From Aeromonas allosaccharophila (lineage in GTDB: Bacteria > Pseudomonadota > Gammaproteobacteria > Enterobacterales > Aeromonadaceae), in contig NZ_CDBR01000027.1 of the NCBI RefSeq assembly GCF_000819685.1, forward strand, positions 1 through 51,753: a stretch of DNA of 51,753 nt, read 5' to 3'. The position numbers and the translations under genes are program-made. Under the pieces are notes generated by a model, which worked only from the letters and a program-made list of their open reading frames with translations, was not told the origin of the DNA and made no database searches. Below are positions 25,039 through 34,667 of this stretch, one piece after another (the stretch's first letter is position 1; each line of letters starts with the position of its first letter).

Positions 25039-26096
25039 TGCTGGAACAACTTGCCTATCTGCACGGGGCACCCACTGCCCGCGGTATCCTCAAGGCCGAG
25101 GCCGCCGATTTCGTGGTAAATGAAGATCTCGGGTTTGAGCCCTGTGGCGAGGGTGAGCACATCTTCGTCCGGGTGCGCAAAACCGGCGAGAACACCGCCT
25201 GGGTGGCCGGTCTGCTGGCCGATGCGGCCGGGGTCAACCGCAATGCGGTGACCTGGGCGGGCCTGAAAGATCGCCACGCGGTGACCGAGCAGTGGTTCGG
25301 CATTCATCTGCCGGGCAAGGCGGAACCTGATTTGTCGGTCATCGAGAGCGACAGCATCCAGATCCTGCAAGCCAAGCGTCACAACCGCAAATTGCGGGTC
25401 GGTTATCTGAAGGGCAACCACTTCACCCTGCGTCTCACCGGTCTGGAACAGGCCGACGGGCTGGAAGCGCGCCTGCAGGCCATCGCCGGGCAGGGCGTGC
25501 CCAATTACTACGGTGAGCAGCGTTTTGGCCGTGATGGCAACAACCTGGAAGCGGCCAAGGCGATGTTTGCCGGCAAGCGGATCAAGGATCGCAACAAGCG
25601 TTCCCTCTACCTCTCAGCCGCTCGCAGCATGCTGTTCAATGCCATCGTCAGCGCCCGCATCGAGCAGGGGCTGGCTCACCAGCTGCTGGCCGGTGATTGC
25701 GTGATGCTCAAGGGCAGCCACTCCATCTTCAGTGAAGAGGTGCTGACCCCCGAGCTGGAAGCGCGTCTTGCTTCCGGCGACGTGCAGCTCACCGCGCCCC
25801 AGTGGGGCCGTGGCCGTCTGGCCAGTCAGGGTGCCGCTGCCGAGTTTGAACAGGCTGTGCTTGCTCCTTACAGCGATTGGTGTGACGGGCTGGAGAAGGC
25901 CGGGCTGGATCAGGATCGCCGCCCGCTGCTGCTCAAGCCGGAGCAGATGAGCTGGCAGCTGGACGGCGAGGCGCTGACCCTCTCCTTCTTCCTGCCAGCG
26001 GGCGCGTTTGCCACCAGCGTGGTGCGCGAGTTAATGCAGGCCGAAGAGGCCGATCATGGTTTCAGGAATCAGACCGATGCGAATTCTGGTCAGTAA
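25038..26096 (+). CDS. truD: tRNA pseudouridine13 synthase
   Basis: This 352-residue enzyme contains the TruD catalytic Asp in [13 protein letters not shown] (about residues 75-87), the family block [15 protein letters not shown], and a conserved [17 protein letters not shown]-terminus. It isomerises U13 in tRNA-Glu. Its ATG shares a base with the ispF stop, and its end overlaps surE by 20 nt, so it is tightly embedded in the operon. Confidence 0.96.
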   Translation: MLEQLAYLHGAPTARGILKAEAADFVVNEDLGFEPCGEGEHIFVRVRKTGENTAWVAGLLADAAGVNRNAVTWAGLKDRHAVTEQWFGIHLPGKAEPDLSVIESDSIQILQAKRHNRKLRVGYLKGNHFTLRLTGLEQADGLEARLQAIAGQGVPNYYGEQRFGRDGNNLEAAKAMFAGKRIKDRNKRSLYLSAARSMLFNAIVSARIEQGLAHQLLAGDCVMLKGSHSIFSEEVLTPELEARLASGDVQLTAPQWGRGRLASQGAAAEFEQAVLAPYSDWCDGLEKAGLDQDRRPLLLKPEQMSWQLDGEALTLSFFLPAGAFATSVVRELMQAEEADHGFRNQTDANSGQ

Positions 26097-26823
26097 TGAT
26101 GATGGTGTGCATGCCGAGGGCATTCGAGCCCTCAGCGAGGCGCTGCGCGCCTGCGGCGAGGTCATTGTGGTGGCGCCGGATCGCAATCGCAGCGGCGCGA
26201 GTCACTCCCTGACGCTGGAAGTACCGCTGCGGGTCACCCGTATCAGCGAAACCGGTTACTATGCGGTGAAGGGCACGCCGACCGACTGCGTGCATCTGGC
26301 GGTCAACGAGCTGGTACGCCCTGAACCCGACATGGTAGTGGCCGGTATTAACCACGGCGCCAACCTGGGGGATGATGTCATCTACTCGGGCACGGTCGCC
26401 GCAGCCACCGAGGGGCGCCATCTTGGCTACCCCTCCATCGCCATCTCGCTGGTGGGCAAGACCCACTTCGCCACGGCGGCCCACTATGCGGCCCTGCTGG
26501 TGAAGGGGCTGATGAAACACCCCCTGCCTGCCGATCAGATCCTCAACGTCAACGTGCCGGACTTGCCCCTCGAGCAGATCAAGGGGATCAAGACCACCCG
26601 CCTTGGCAACCGCCATCGGGCGGAGTCGGTGATCTGCACCGAGGATCCCCGTGGTCAGCCCATCTACTGGATTGGCCCGCCTGGCAGTCAGCAGGATGCC
26701 GGTGACGGTACCGATTTTGCTGCCATCGAGCAGGGCTATGTCTCGATTACCCCCCTGACCATCGATATGACTGCCTATGACAGTCTCGCCGGTCTGGGGG
26801 CCTGGTTAGATCTGCAGGGATGA
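26077..26823 (+). CDS. surE: 5'/3'-nucleotidase and exopolyphosphatase SurE
   Basis: The product has 248 residues. The metal-binding motif [14 protein letters not shown] is at residues 6-19. The other family blocks are [25 protein letters not shown] and [24 protein letters not shown]. It dephosphorylates nucleoside monophosphates and is associated with stationary-phase survival together with pcm and rpoS. The start at 26077 lies inside the end of truD. The gap to pcm is 7 nt. Confidence 0.96.
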   Translation: MRILVSNDDGVHAEGIRALSEALRACGEVIVVAPDRNRSGASHSLTLEVPLRVTRISETGYYAVKGTPTDCVHLAVNELVRPEPDMVVAGINHGANLGDDVIYSGTVAAATEGRHLGYPSIAISLVGKTHFATAAHYAALLVKGLMKHPLPADQILNVNVPDLPLEQIKGIKTTRLGNRHRAESVICTEDPRGQPIYWIGPPGSQQDAGDGTDFAAIEQGYVSITPLTIDMTAYDSLAGLGAWLDLQG

Positions 26824-26830
26824 GGGTGGT

Positions 26831-27448
26831 GTGATAGTACAGCGCCTGTTAAATCAGCTCATTGCGCAGGATATTCGCGATTTTCGCGTGCTGGCGACCA
26901 TCGCGAAAGTGCCGCGCCAGCTGTTCGTGGACGAGGCCATGGCGCACAAGGCGTGGGACAACACCGCCCTGCCCATTGGCCACGGCCAGACCATTTCGCA
27001 GCCCTATATGGTGGCGCGAATGACCGAGTTGCTGATGCAAAATGATCCGGCCCATGTGCTGGAGATTGGCACTGGCTCCGGTTACCAGACGGCGATCCTC
27101 GCCCATCTGGTGGAGCATGTTTATACCGTTGAGCGGATCAAGTCGCTGCAGTTCCAGGCCCGGCGCCGACTGCGCCAGCTCGATCTGCACAATGTCTCGG
27201 CCAAGCACGGCAACGGCTGGCTGGGGTGGCCCAACAAGGGGCCTTATGACGCCATTCTGGTGACGGCCGCGGCGAGCGAGATCCCCACGGCACTGACCGA
27301 TCAGCTGGCCGAAGGGGGGCGACTGGTGTTGCCCGTGGGTGACAGCCAGCAGACCCTGCAGCTGATCGAACGATCCGGCTCCCAGCTGACCAGCCGTATT
27401 CTGGAGCCGGTACGTTTTGTTCCCCTGATTGACGGAGATGTTGAGTGA
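26831..27448 (+). CDS. pcm: Protein-L-isoaspartate O-methyltransferase
   Basis: The product has 205 residues with GTG start 26831. It carries the SAM-binding motif [22 protein letters not shown] (about residues 77-98), the PCMT signature [16 protein letters not shown] and a [16 protein letters not shown] loop. It methylates isoaspartyl residues to start repair of aged proteins. The start aligns with the short N-terminus of other family members. The stop overlaps the yqaA-type gene by 4 nt. Confidence 0.95.
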   Translation: MIVQRLLNQLIAQDIRDFRVLATIAKVPRQLFVDEAMAHKAWDNTALPIGHGQTISQPYMVARMTELLMQNDPAHVLEIGTGSGYQTAILAHLVEHVYTVERIKSLQFQARRRLRQLDLHNVSAKHGNGWLGWPNKGPYDAILVTAAASEIPTALTDQLAEGGRLVLPVGDSQQTLQLIERSGSQLTSRILEPVRFVPLIDGDVE

Positions 27449-28026
27449 AGTTGTTTTCCCGTTTGTACGTACTGGTGATGCAGTGGGCCCGCCACAAGCA
27501 TGCCCCCTGGTATCTCTCCATCACCGCCTTTATCGAGTCGGTGTTCTGGCCGATCCCGGTGGACGTGATGCTGGCGCCAATGGCGCTCGCCAAGCCGCAC
27601 AAGGCGTGGCACTACGCCGGGTTGGCAACCCTCTTCTCGGTGCTGGGCGCCCTGTTCGGTTACGCCCTTGGCTATGCCCTGTGGGATCCGGTGGTGCTGC
27701 CGCTGGTGGAGTCTGTTGGCTATCAGGACAAGATCGGGATCGCCCGCCACTGGTTTGAGCAGTGGGGGATCTGGGTCATTTTCATTGCCAGCTTCACCCC
27801 CATCCCCTACAAGGTGTTTACCGTGACGGCAGGGTTGTTGCAAATGGCTCTGCTGCCCTTCATCATCACCTCCCTCATCGGTCGTGGCATGCGCTTTTTC
27901 CTGGTGGCGGGCCTGATGCGCTGGGGTGGCGAGAAGATGGAACGCAAACTGATGCACTACGTGGATGTGCTCGGTTGGCTCTGTATTGGTCTGGCCGTTG
28001 TGGCCTATTTCTGGTTTAGTCGTTAA
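27445..28026 (+). CDS. yqaA: YqaA/DedA-superfamily inner-membrane protein
   Basis: This 193-residue integral membrane protein has a GTG start. The VTT/DedA pattern is visible: [20 protein letters not shown] (re-entrant helix with a PxP), [20 protein letters not shown], and GRGMRFF. Relatives are lipid scramblase-like or undecaprenyl-phosphate-recycling proteins; the role of YqaA is not settled. It is coupled to pcm by a GTGA-type overlap and lies 9 nt before nlpD. Confidence 0.9.
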   Translation: MKLFSRLYVLVMQWARHKHAPWYLSITAFIESVFWPIPVDVMLAPMALAKPHKAWHYAGLATLFSVLGALFGYALGYALWDPVVLPLVESVGYQDKIGIARHWFEQWGIWVIFIASFTPIPYKVFTVTAGLLQMALLPFIITSLIGRGMRFFLVAGLMRWGGEKMERKLMHYVDVLGWLCIGLAVVAYFWFSR

Positions 28027-28035
28027 GGATCCATT

Positions 28036-29106
28036 ATGCGTTCGCGTATTTGGCAAGGAAGCAGTGTCGTGGTGTTGTCATGGCTGCTGCTTGCCTGCTC
28101 CTCCAGTAAAAATGCAGCTCCGGTGGATGGGGTAGGTGATGATCAGTTCGTCTCGACCATTCCGGCTCGCCAGAGCGGCACTCAGCTCAACGCCCCCATT
28201 CAGGGCGGCAGCTATGTGGTGAAGCGGGGCGATACCCTCTACTCCATCGCCTTCAACTCCGGCAACGACGTGCCGTCGCTGGCCAGTCTCAACAACATCA
28301 GTCCGCCCTACAATATCTACCCGGGGCAGCGGCTGCGTCTCGACGCATCGGGCTCTGCGGTGACCAGCAGCAGAAGTGCCGGTACCTATGAAGTACGCCG
28401 CGGCGATACCCTGAGCAGCATCGGGCGCCAGTTTGGCATGACGCCGCAGGTGCTGGCCCAGAGCAACAATCTGAGCGCCCCCTATGCGCTGCAGCCGGGT
28501 CAGGTACTCAACGTCCAGACCGCTGGTGGTGGTTCGACCCAGATGGTGGCTGCGACTCGTCCGGCAACTGTAACGCCGGCGGCAGTGAGCCGTCCGAGCA
28601 GCGGACCGCGTCCGTTGGCCGAGCCGAGCGGATCTGGTCAGACCACACCATTCATCGCTCAGAAATCCGTTGCTCCGGCGGCACCGAAGGAATACGCTCA
28701 GACCAAAGAACAAAAAACAAACAACTCCCAGTCGAGACTTGCTTGGCACTGGCCCGCAAAAGGTCGGATCGTCGAGGGGTTCTCTGTTGCAGAACAGGGT
28801 AACAAGGGTATCGACATAGCCGGCCAGAAGGGGCAACCCGTCTACGCCGCCAGCGGTGGTAAAGTGGTATACGCTGGCAGTGCTTTAAGGGGGTACGGCA
28901 AGCTGATCATCCTCAAGCATGATGATGACTATCTCTCCGCTTACGCACACAACGATGAGTTGCGGGTGAAGGAAGGGGACAGCGTCAAGGGGGGCTCGGT
29001 CATTGCCAACATGGGTAGCACGGACGCGCCGGATGTGCGATTGCATTTCGAGATCCGGTACCGAGGCAAATCGATCAATCCGATGAGCTATTTGCCAAAG
29101 CGTTAA
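28036..29106 (+). CDS. nlpD: Murein hydrolase activator NlpD
   Basis: This is a 356-residue lipoprotein. The signal ends LLLACSS (Cys near 21). Two LysM domains bind peptidoglycan: about residues 55-100 (GGSYVVKRGDTLYSIAFNSG) and 115-160 (GTYEVRRGDTLSSIGRQFG). A Pro/Ser/Thr-rich linker leads to a C-terminal LytM/M23 domain. Catalytic positions are changed (NKGID instead of HxGxD, and RLHFE instead of HxH), as in E. coli NlpD, so it activates AmiC rather than cutting murein itself. In relatives, the main rpoS promoter lies within this gene. Confidence 0.96.
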   Translation: MRSRIWQGSSVVVLSWLLLACSSSKNAAPVDGVGDDQFVSTIPARQSGTQLNAPIQGGSYVVKRGDTLYSIAFNSGNDVPSLASLNNISPPYNIYPGQRLRLDASGSAVTSSRSAGTYEVRRGDTLSSIGRQFGMTPQVLAQSNNLSAPYALQPGQVLNVQTAGGGSTQMVAATRPATVTPAAVSRPSSGPRPLAEPSGSGQTTPFIAQKSVAPAAPKEYAQTKEQKTNNSQSRLAWHWPAKGRIVEGFSVAEQGNKGIDIAGQKGQPVYAASGGKVVYAGSALRGYGKLIILKHDDDYLSAYAHNDELRVKEGDSVKGGSVIANMGSTDAPDVRLHFEIRYRGKSINPMSYLPKR

Positions 29107-29151
29107 CCCCAGAGAGACCGTCTTACTCTGGTAACGTCAGGGAGACACACC

Positions 29152-30138
29152 ATGAGCCAAGAACAACTGGTAATGCAGGATGCAGAGTTAGAGTTTGACG
29201 CTGAACCCGAATCGAGCGAAGAAGAAGTAGAAGAGTTGCATGAGGTAGTCGCCGAGGCGGAAGAGACTATCTCCGATGAGTTGCTGGCACCGGAACTGAA
29301 CAAGGTGATGGATGCCACGCAACTCTATCTGGGGGAGATTGGTTTTTCCCCGCTGCTCACTGCCGAAGAGGAAGTCTACTACGCCCGTCGTGCCTTGCGG
29401 GGTGACAAAGCAGCCCGCAAGCGCATGATCGAGTCCAACCTTCGACTGGTGGTGAAAATCGCCCGTCGCTACAACAACCGCGGCCTGGTGCTGCTGGATC
29501 TCATCGAAGAGGGCAACCTCGGTCTTATCCGCGCGGTCGAGAAGTTCGACCCCGAGCGCGGCTTCCGTTTCTCCACCTATGCCACCTGGTGGATCCGCCA
29601 GACCATTGAGCGGGCCATCATGAACCAGACCCGCACCATCCGTCTGCCTATTCATGTGGTCAAGGAGTTAAACGTTTACCTGCGTACCGCGCGTGAACTC
29701 TCGCACCGTCTCGATCATGAACCGACCGCCGAGGATATCGCCTTTGCGCTGGATTGTTCGGTGGACAGTGTGAACCGCATGCTCAAGCTCAACGAGAAGA
29801 TCACCTCGGTAGATACCCCCATCGGTGGCGATCGCGACAAGGCGCTGCTGGATGTGCTCTCCGACGAGCGCGGCATGGGGCCCGAGCTGGAATCTCAGGA
29901 TGACGACATGCGCGCCAGCATTGTGCACTGGCTGGAAGAGCTCAATCCCAAGCAGCGGGAAGTGCTGGCACGCCGTTTCGGCCTGCTGGGTTACGAGCCT
30001 GCTACGCTGGAAGATGTAGGGGCCGAGATTGGTCTGACCCGCGAGCGGGTGCGTCAGATCCAGGTCGAGGGACTGCGCCGCCTGCGGGAGATCCTGCTGA
30101 GCCAGGGGCTCTCCATCGAGGCGCTGTTTCGTACCTGA
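29152..30138 (+). CDS. rpoS: RNA polymerase sigma factor RpoS
   Basis: This 328-residue sigma-70 family group 2 protein starts with an acidic N-terminus (residues 10-50). Region 2 is [20 protein letters not shown]...[20 protein letters not shown]. Region 3 is [19 protein letters not shown]. Region 4 is [20 protein letters not shown] with the [23 protein letters not shown]. It directs stationary-phase and general stress transcription. The 45-nt nlpD-rpoS gap contains GGGAGA before the ATG. A strong terminator follows. Confidence 0.98.
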   Translation: MSQEQLVMQDAELEFDAEPESSEEEVEELHEVVAEAEETISDELLAPELNKVMDATQLYLGEIGFSPLLTAEEEVYYARRALRGDKAARKRMIESNLRLVVKIARRYNNRGLVLLDLIEEGNLGLIRAVEKFDPERGFRFSTYATWWIRQTIERAIMNQTRTIRLPIHVVKELNVYLRTARELSHRLDHEPTAEDIAFALDCSVDSVNRMLKLNEKITSVDTPIGGDRDKALLDVLSDERGMGPELESQDDDMRASIVHWLEELNPKQREVLARRFGLLGYEPATLEDVGAEIGLTRERVRQIQVEGLRRLREILLSQGLSIEALFRT

Positions 30139-30186
30139 TCACGATGGCTGCCGGCTGACAACAAACGGCTGAACAAGTGAATAGCA

Positions 30187-30216
30187 CGAGGGGAGCAATC
30201 GCTCCCCTCGTTTTTT
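30187..30216 (+). terminator. Rho-independent terminator of the rpoS unit
   Basis: A 10-bp stem CGAGGGGAGC/GCTCCCCTCG with an AATC loop is followed by T6. Confidence 0.92.
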
Positions 30217-30246
30217 ATTGCCTGTCGTCTGGCGATGGCGGCGTGG

Positions 30247-31284
30247 TTATACCAGCTCGGCCAGCATGGTGTCGGCGTAGGGCACCAGCGCTTCGCCCTT
30301 CTTCACCTTGGCGAGATAGTCCGGGTTGGCGATGAGCGGACGACCGATGGCCACCAGATCGAAGCGGTTGGCCTCGATGGCCGCGGCGGCGCGCTCGGCG
30401 TCGTAGTTGCCCACCCCGACCAGATTGCCCTTGTAGTGGGCGCGCAGATAGTCGGAGGCGCGGCCACCCAGATAATCGAAGGTGAGGTTGTCATCGAAGA
30501 TGCCGAGGTGGATATAGGCCAGCGGGCGATCGTTGAGCTCGGCCAGCAAATAGTCGAACACGGCGCGATCTTCCGGGCTGCCCGCCAGATGAACATAGGC
30601 ACCCGGGGAGAGGCGAATGCCAACCCGATCACCGCCGATACGGGCGCTGATGGCATCGACCACTTCCAGCGCGAAACGGCTCATCTTTTCCGGGCTGCCG
30701 CCGTAGTTGTCGGTGCGCAGGTTGGTGGAGTGGTGCAGGAACTGATCGATCAGGTAGCCGTTGGCACCGTGGATCTCCACTCCGTCGAAGCCCGCTTCGA
30801 TGGCGTTGGCAGCGGCCTGGGCGTAATCCTGCACCAGCTGGGCGATATCGGCCTCGGTCAGGGCACGCGGCACCTGATAGGTCAGCTCACGCATGCGGGG
30901 TACAGTGCCATCAAAGGCCACGGCAGAGGGGGCCAGCACTTCAGCCTGATGGAAGAAGGGGTGGGAGAGGCGGCCGACGTGCCACAGCTGGGCGAAGATC
31001 TTGCCGCCCTTGGCGTGCACGGCGTTGGTCACTTTCTTCCAGCCATCGATCTGCGCCTGGGTAAAGAGGCCCGGGGTATTGGGGTAGCCCTGCCCGTCGG
31101 GGCGAATGATGACGGCCTCGGAAACAATCAGGCCGATGTCGGCGCGGCGGCCGTAATAGGCAGCCATCTGCTCGGTCGGCACCAGACCGGGGCCTGCCAT
31201 GCAGCGGGTGAGCGGGGCCATCATGAAGCGGTTGGCCAGGGTCAGAGTGTCATTGAGTCGATACGGCTGAAACAGGGTATTCAT
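30247..31284 (-). CDS. Old yellow enzyme family alkene reductase (NemA-like)
   Basis: This 345-residue FMN enzyme has the N-terminal NRFMMAPLTRCMA, substrate/FMN residues H172 and N175 in IHGANGYLIDQFLH, the RTDNYGGSPEKMSRF block, and GRPLIANPD near the end. It reduces activated C=C bonds and electrophiles with NAD(P)H in the cytosol. It is divergent from a TetR regulator with two palindromes in the intergenic region, the same logic as nemR-nemA in E. coli. The start at 31284 matches the family MNTLFQPYRL. An AGGA is present upstream with long spacing. Confidence 0.93.
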   Translation of the reverse strand: MNTLFQPYRLNDTLTLANRFMMAPLTRCMAGPGLVPTEQMAAYYGRRADIGLIVSEAVIIRPDGQGYPNTPGLFTQAQIDGWKKVTNAVHAKGGKIFAQLWHVGRLSHPFFHQAEVLAPSAVAFDGTVPRMRELTYQVPRALTEADIAQLVQDYAQAAANAIEAGFDGVEIHGANGYLIDQFLHHSTNLRTDNYGGSPEKMSRFALEVVDAISARIGGDRVGIRLSPGAYVHLAGSPEDRAVFDYLLAELNDRPLAYIHLGIFDDNLTFDYLGGRASDYLRAHYKGNLVGVGNYDAERAAAAIEANRFDLVAIGRPLIANPDYLAKVKKGEALVPYADTMLAELV

Positions 31285-31309
31285 GATAGTTTGTCCTGAA
31301 CGGGTTATT

Positions 31310-31327
31310 CTTGAATGTGCATTCAAG
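31310..31327. promoter_or_regulatory. TetR-type operator, copy 1
   Basis: CTTGAATG-TG-CATTCAAG is an inverted repeat with 8-bp perfect arms, 26 nt upstream of the alkene reductase start. Confidence 0.72.
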
Positions 31328-31355
31328 ACGTTTTTTGCGTCGGGCGCAAGCTTTT

Positions 31356-31373
31356 TTTGAATGCGCGTTCAAG
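31356..31373. promoter_or_regulatory. TetR-type operator, copy 2
   Basis: TTTGAATG-CG-CGTTCAAG has the same arms as copy 1 with two changes, offset by 46 bp. Two such sites between divergent genes fit autoregulation plus control of the reductase. Confidence 0.68.
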
Positions 31374-31483
31374 AAGGTTGGCCCGAGCGGGCGGCTGGGG
31401 TAAACTTGCCGCCCTTTCCAGCCACTCTTTATCGGCGGGCCTGTTTGCCCCTTGCCGGTGAACCATTTCTCACGGGAGGAACC

Positions 31484-32050
31484 ATGCGCATAGCCGAGTT
31501 TGATCGGGACGAGGTGCTGCGAAATGCCATGGAAGCGTTTCGCGCCAAGGGGTACGCCAAGACCACCATGCAGGAGCTGGTGGCCGCCACCGGCCTGCAT
31601 CCGGGCAGCATCTACGGCGCCTTCGGCAACAAGCGCGGCCTGCTGCTGGCGGCGGTGGATCACTATGTCGAGGGCAAACGCACCCTGCGCCGCGCCCTGC
31701 TCGACAACCCGAGCCCGCTGGCGGGCCTTGCTGCCTATCTCGACGGAATTGTGGGAGAGGCGCTCTGCGGCTCCTGTCTGGTGACCCGCACCATGATGGA
31801 GTTGAGCGAGCAGGATGAGGAGCTGACCCAGCGGGTCAAGGGGATCTACGGCGAGCTGGAGCAGGACCTGGCCGAGTTGCTGACGCAGGCGCAGGCAAAG
31901 GGCGAGCTGGCCCCGGATAGCAATATCCGCACCCTCACCGCCCTGCTGCTGATCAACCTGCAAGGGCTGGTCACCTTCGCCCAGTGCCGCCCCGATCGCC
32001 CCCTGCTCGACGACGTGGTCGCCCAGCTGATGCGGGCCCTGCGGGCGTAA
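31484..32050 (+). CDS. TetR/AcrR family regulator (NemR-like position)
   Basis: The product has 188 residues. The N-terminal HTH covers about residues 8-52 (DEVLRNAMEAFRAKGYAKTT, then GLHPGSIYGAFGNKRGLL), and a helical ligand domain follows. Cysteines at 95 and 98 (CGSC) could be redox or electrophile sensing, as the NemR cysteine is in E. coli; this is inference. GGGAGGA lies just upstream of the ATG. The gene is divergent from the alkene reductase and ends in a very strong terminator. Confidence 0.92.
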   Translation: MRIAEFDRDEVLRNAMEAFRAKGYAKTTMQELVAATGLHPGSIYGAFGNKRGLLLAAVDHYVEGKRTLRRALLDNPSPLAGLAAYLDGIVGEALCGSCLVTRTMMELSEQDEELTQRVKGIYGELEQDLAELLTQAQAKGELAPDSNIRTLTALLLINLQGLVTFAQCRPDRPLLDDVVAQLMRALRA

Positions 32051-32065
32051 CGCGATACCGTAGAC

Positions 32066-32100
32066 ACAACAGTGGCTCCCGAGGGAGCCACTGTTGTTTT
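32066..32100 (+). terminator. Strong terminator after the TetR gene
   Basis: A 15-bp perfect stem ACAACAGTGGCTCCC/GGGAGCCACTGTTGT with a 2-nt loop is followed by TTT. Confidence 0.88.
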
Positions 32101-32108
32101 CGGGAGGG

Positions 32109-32200
32109 TTACCTCGGCCCCACCAGCTCCTTCATCAAATCTTTCAGCGATACCCGCGCCGGTTGCTGCGCGTGGTGACTGGGCATGCCAGACGCAGCGG
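32109..32200 (-). pseudogene. Orphan duplicate of a LysR gene tail
   Basis: On the minus strand this 92-nt segment resembles the last 30 codons of the adjacent LysR gene at 32203-32293. Both end with the same LKDLMKELVGPR residues and TAA, but the upstream part differs at many positions (VWHA..QPARVSLKD versus VWHPVHAQQPALVWLKD). The offset is 94 nt. No start or other part of a second gene remains. It looks like the scar of unequal recombination between diverged LysR alleles. Confidence 0.7.
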
Positions 32201-32202
32201 CC

Positions 32203-33156
32203 TTACCTCGGCCCCACCAGCTCTTTCATCAAATCTTTCAGCCACACCAGTGCGGGTTGTTGGGCGTGCACGGGATGCCAGACGCAGTTGAGGTGATAAT
32301 CCGGCACGTCTGCGGGCAGCGGCAGGCTTTTCAGCGGCCAGTGGGTAGCGAGCAGCTCGGCCACCATGCTGGGCAGAACCAGCAGGTGATCGCTCTGGCT
32401 GACGATGGCGGCGGCGGACATATAACTCTGGCTGTTGACCGAGATGGTGCGGCTAAAGCCCAGACTCTTCAGATAACGGTCGAGGCTCGCCTCCGAGGTG
32501 CCGAGCGGCGAGTGGAACACGTGGGGCATAGCGATGAGCTGCTGCAAGGTGATGCGCTCCTGCCATTGGGAGGGATCATCCTCTGCACCAGCGTGGGCCG
32601 ATTTGGCAATGGGCAGATCGGCGCGCACCAGCCCGGCCAGCGGCTCGGTGAGCCAGGTCTCCTTGCCCAGATACCCCGGCACCTGCATGTACTCGTCAAA
32701 GCCCAGCACCAGGTCTATCTCGCCGCTCGCCAGCTCCGCCTCCGGCAATGTGTCGCGCAGTATGCGGATCTCGATGGTGACCCCGGGCGCCAGCTTCCTG
32801 AGGCGCTGGATGAGCGGCGGGATCAGCACGCACTCCACGTAGTCCGTGGTGCAGAGCACGAAGCGGCGTTTCGACTGGCGCGGCTCGAACAGCTCCTCCT
32901 CGCTGAGCTGCTGCTCCAGCAGCCGCAGCGCCTGCTGCACCCCGAGATGCAGCCGCTGGGCGCGCGGGGTTGGCAGCATCCCCTGCGGGGTGCGCACCAA
33001 AAGCGGGTCGCCGAGAAAGGTGCGCAGCCGATTGAGGGCATGGCTCATGGCGGGCTGGCTGATAAAGAGCGCCTAGGCGGCGCGGGTGACGCTCCCTTGC
33101 GTCATCAGGGCGTCAAAAGCGAGCAGCAGATTGAGGTCGAGCTGGTGCAGTTTCAT
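32203..33156 (-). pseudogene. LysR-family regulator interrupted by an in-frame amber codon
   Basis: ATG 33156 begins MKLHQLDLNLLLAFDALMTQ, the classic LysR start. After 27 codons, within the helix-turn-helix, TAG (33073-33075) interrupts RAA-stop-ALFISQPAMSHALNRL. The rest of the frame is intact to 32203: HTH remainder, then substrate-binding domain (RRFVLCTTDYVECVLIPPLI). The parental codon was probably CAG, so a single C-to-T change. Without suppression, any product from the internal ATG at 33048 lacks part of the HTH. It lies beside aguA, divergently, so it may once have regulated agmatine use. The full product would be 317 residues. Confidence 0.85.
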
Positions 33157-33313
33157 GGGGGGGGATTATTCGCCGTGTTTATGGGACAATCCATCCTATT
33201 CATTTGATGGATGGGGGCGCAACGTCTTAATCTGCGACCCACTCTTATTTTTCCGGGTTCCCGCGCCGCATCGGGCGTAATCGGGGGCCTCAATCCATGC
33301 AAGGAGCCTTGCG

Positions 33314-34411
33314 ATGAGCATCAAGACCATTAACTCCACGCCGGCCGCCGACGGCTTCACCATGCCCGCCGAGTGGGCGCACCAGCAGGCCGTCTGGATG
33401 ATCTGGCCGTTTCGCCCGGACAACTGGCGCGTAGCCGGTCGTTTCGCGCAAGAGACCTTCGCCAAGGTGGCCGATGCTATCGGCGGTGCCACCCCTGTCT
33501 TTATGGGGGTTCCGGCCCAGTTTATGGAGCAGGCCCGCGCCATCATGCCCACCCATGTCACTCTGGTTGAAATGAACAGCGATGACTGCTGGGCCCGCGA
33601 TACCGGCCCCACCATTGTGACCAACGCTGCCGGCGAGTGCCGTGGGGTGGATTGGGGCTTCAACGCCTGGGGCGGCCACAAGGGCGGTCTCTACTACCCG
33701 TGGAATCAGGATGAAGAGGTCGCAGCCCAGATGCTGGCCCAGCACGGCATGGCTCGCTACGATGCGCCGCTGATTCTGGAAGGGGGCTCCATCCACGTCG
33801 ATGGCGAAGGCACCTGCCTGACCACCGCCGAGTGCCTGCTCAACGAAAACCGCAACCCGCACCTGACCAAAGAGCAGATCGAAGCGCACTTGCGCGACTA
33901 TCTGGGCGTCACCAGCTTTATCTGGCTGGACGAAGGCGTCTACATGGACGAAACCGACGGCCACATCGACAACATGTGCTGCTTCGTGCGTCCGGGTGAA
34001 GTGGCCCTGCACTGGACTGATGACCGCAGCGATCCCCAGTACGCCCGCTCCGTGGCCGCCCTCAAGGTGCTGGAAGCGGCAGTTGATGCCAAGGGGCGCA
34101 AGCTGAAAGTGTGGAAGCTGCCCCAGCCGGGCCCGCTCTACTGCACCGAAGAGGAGTCTGCCGGTGTCGAGAGCGGTACCGGTGTGCCGCGCGAGGCAGA
34201 AGGCCGTCTGGCCGGTTCCTACGTGAACTTCCTCATCACCAACGATCGCATCGTCTATCCGCTGCTGGATGCCGCCACCGATGGCGAAGCCCTGCGCATT
34301 CTGGAAGAGATCTTCCCGGAGCACACCGTGGTCGGCGTACCGGCCCGCGAGATCCTGCTGGGCGGTGGCAATATTCACTGCATTACTCAGCAGATCCCTT
34401 CCGGCAAATAA
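33314..34411 (+). CDS. aguA: Agmatine deiminase
   Basis: The product has 365 residues. Guanidine-modifying fold motifs are [15 protein letters not shown] (about residues 89-103), [20 protein letters not shown], and the nucleophile Cys356 in [11 protein letters not shown]. His in [13 protein letters not shown] completes the site. It converts agmatine to N-carbamoylputrescine and ammonia. Strongly biased codon use suggests good expression. AAGGAG is 8 nt upstream. The usual partner aguB (nitrilase-type) is not adjacent. An amidase-signature enzyme follows after a terminator. Confidence 0.96.
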   Translation: MSIKTINSTPAADGFTMPAEWAHQQAVWMIWPFRPDNWRVAGRFAQETFAKVADAIGGATPVFMGVPAQFMEQARAIMPTHVTLVEMNSDDCWARDTGPTIVTNAAGECRGVDWGFNAWGGHKGGLYYPWNQDEEVAAQMLAQHGMARYDAPLILEGGSIHVDGEGTCLTTAECLLNENRNPHLTKEQIEAHLRDYLGVTSFIWLDEGVYMDETDGHIDNMCCFVRPGEVALHWTDDRSDPQYARSVAALKVLEAAVDAKGRKLKVWKLPQPGPLYCTEEESAGVESGTGVPREAEGRLAGSYVNFLITNDRIVYPLLDAATDGEALRILEEIFPEHTVVGVPAREILLGGGNIHCITQQIPSGK

Positions 34412-34564
34412 GAACCGGATGACGATCCTGCTGCGAAGCCGTGATCAAGGCTCATGTGCTGCTCGGAATCCTCATGTATTCACATACACTCCGGTTCCTG
34501 CGCTGCTCTTCACCTTGCTGACGGCCTCTCGCGACGGGTCGTAAACCGGTTCCGGTGAGTATTC

Positions 34565-34588
34565 AAAACCCCACGCCGTGGGGTTTTA
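34565..34588 (+). terminator. Rho-independent terminator after aguA
   Basis: A 10-bp stem AAAACCCCAC/GTGGGGTTTT with a 3-nt loop lies 154 nt after the aguA stop. Confidence 0.82.
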
Positions 34589-34667
34589 TCTCTTGATGAC
34601 ATGATGGTCGCAGGCGCTGATGCGGCGATCATCATGACAAACAGTCACCCTTTTACAGGAGATCCCC

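Noticed and set aside
28780..29090. Missing M23 zinc ligands in NlpD as a defect
   Set aside because: NlpD proteins normally lack them and act as amidase activators.
30235..31299. 354-codon plus-strand frame opposite the alkene reductase
   Set aside because: Shadow of the flavoenzyme, whose active-site motifs are intact.
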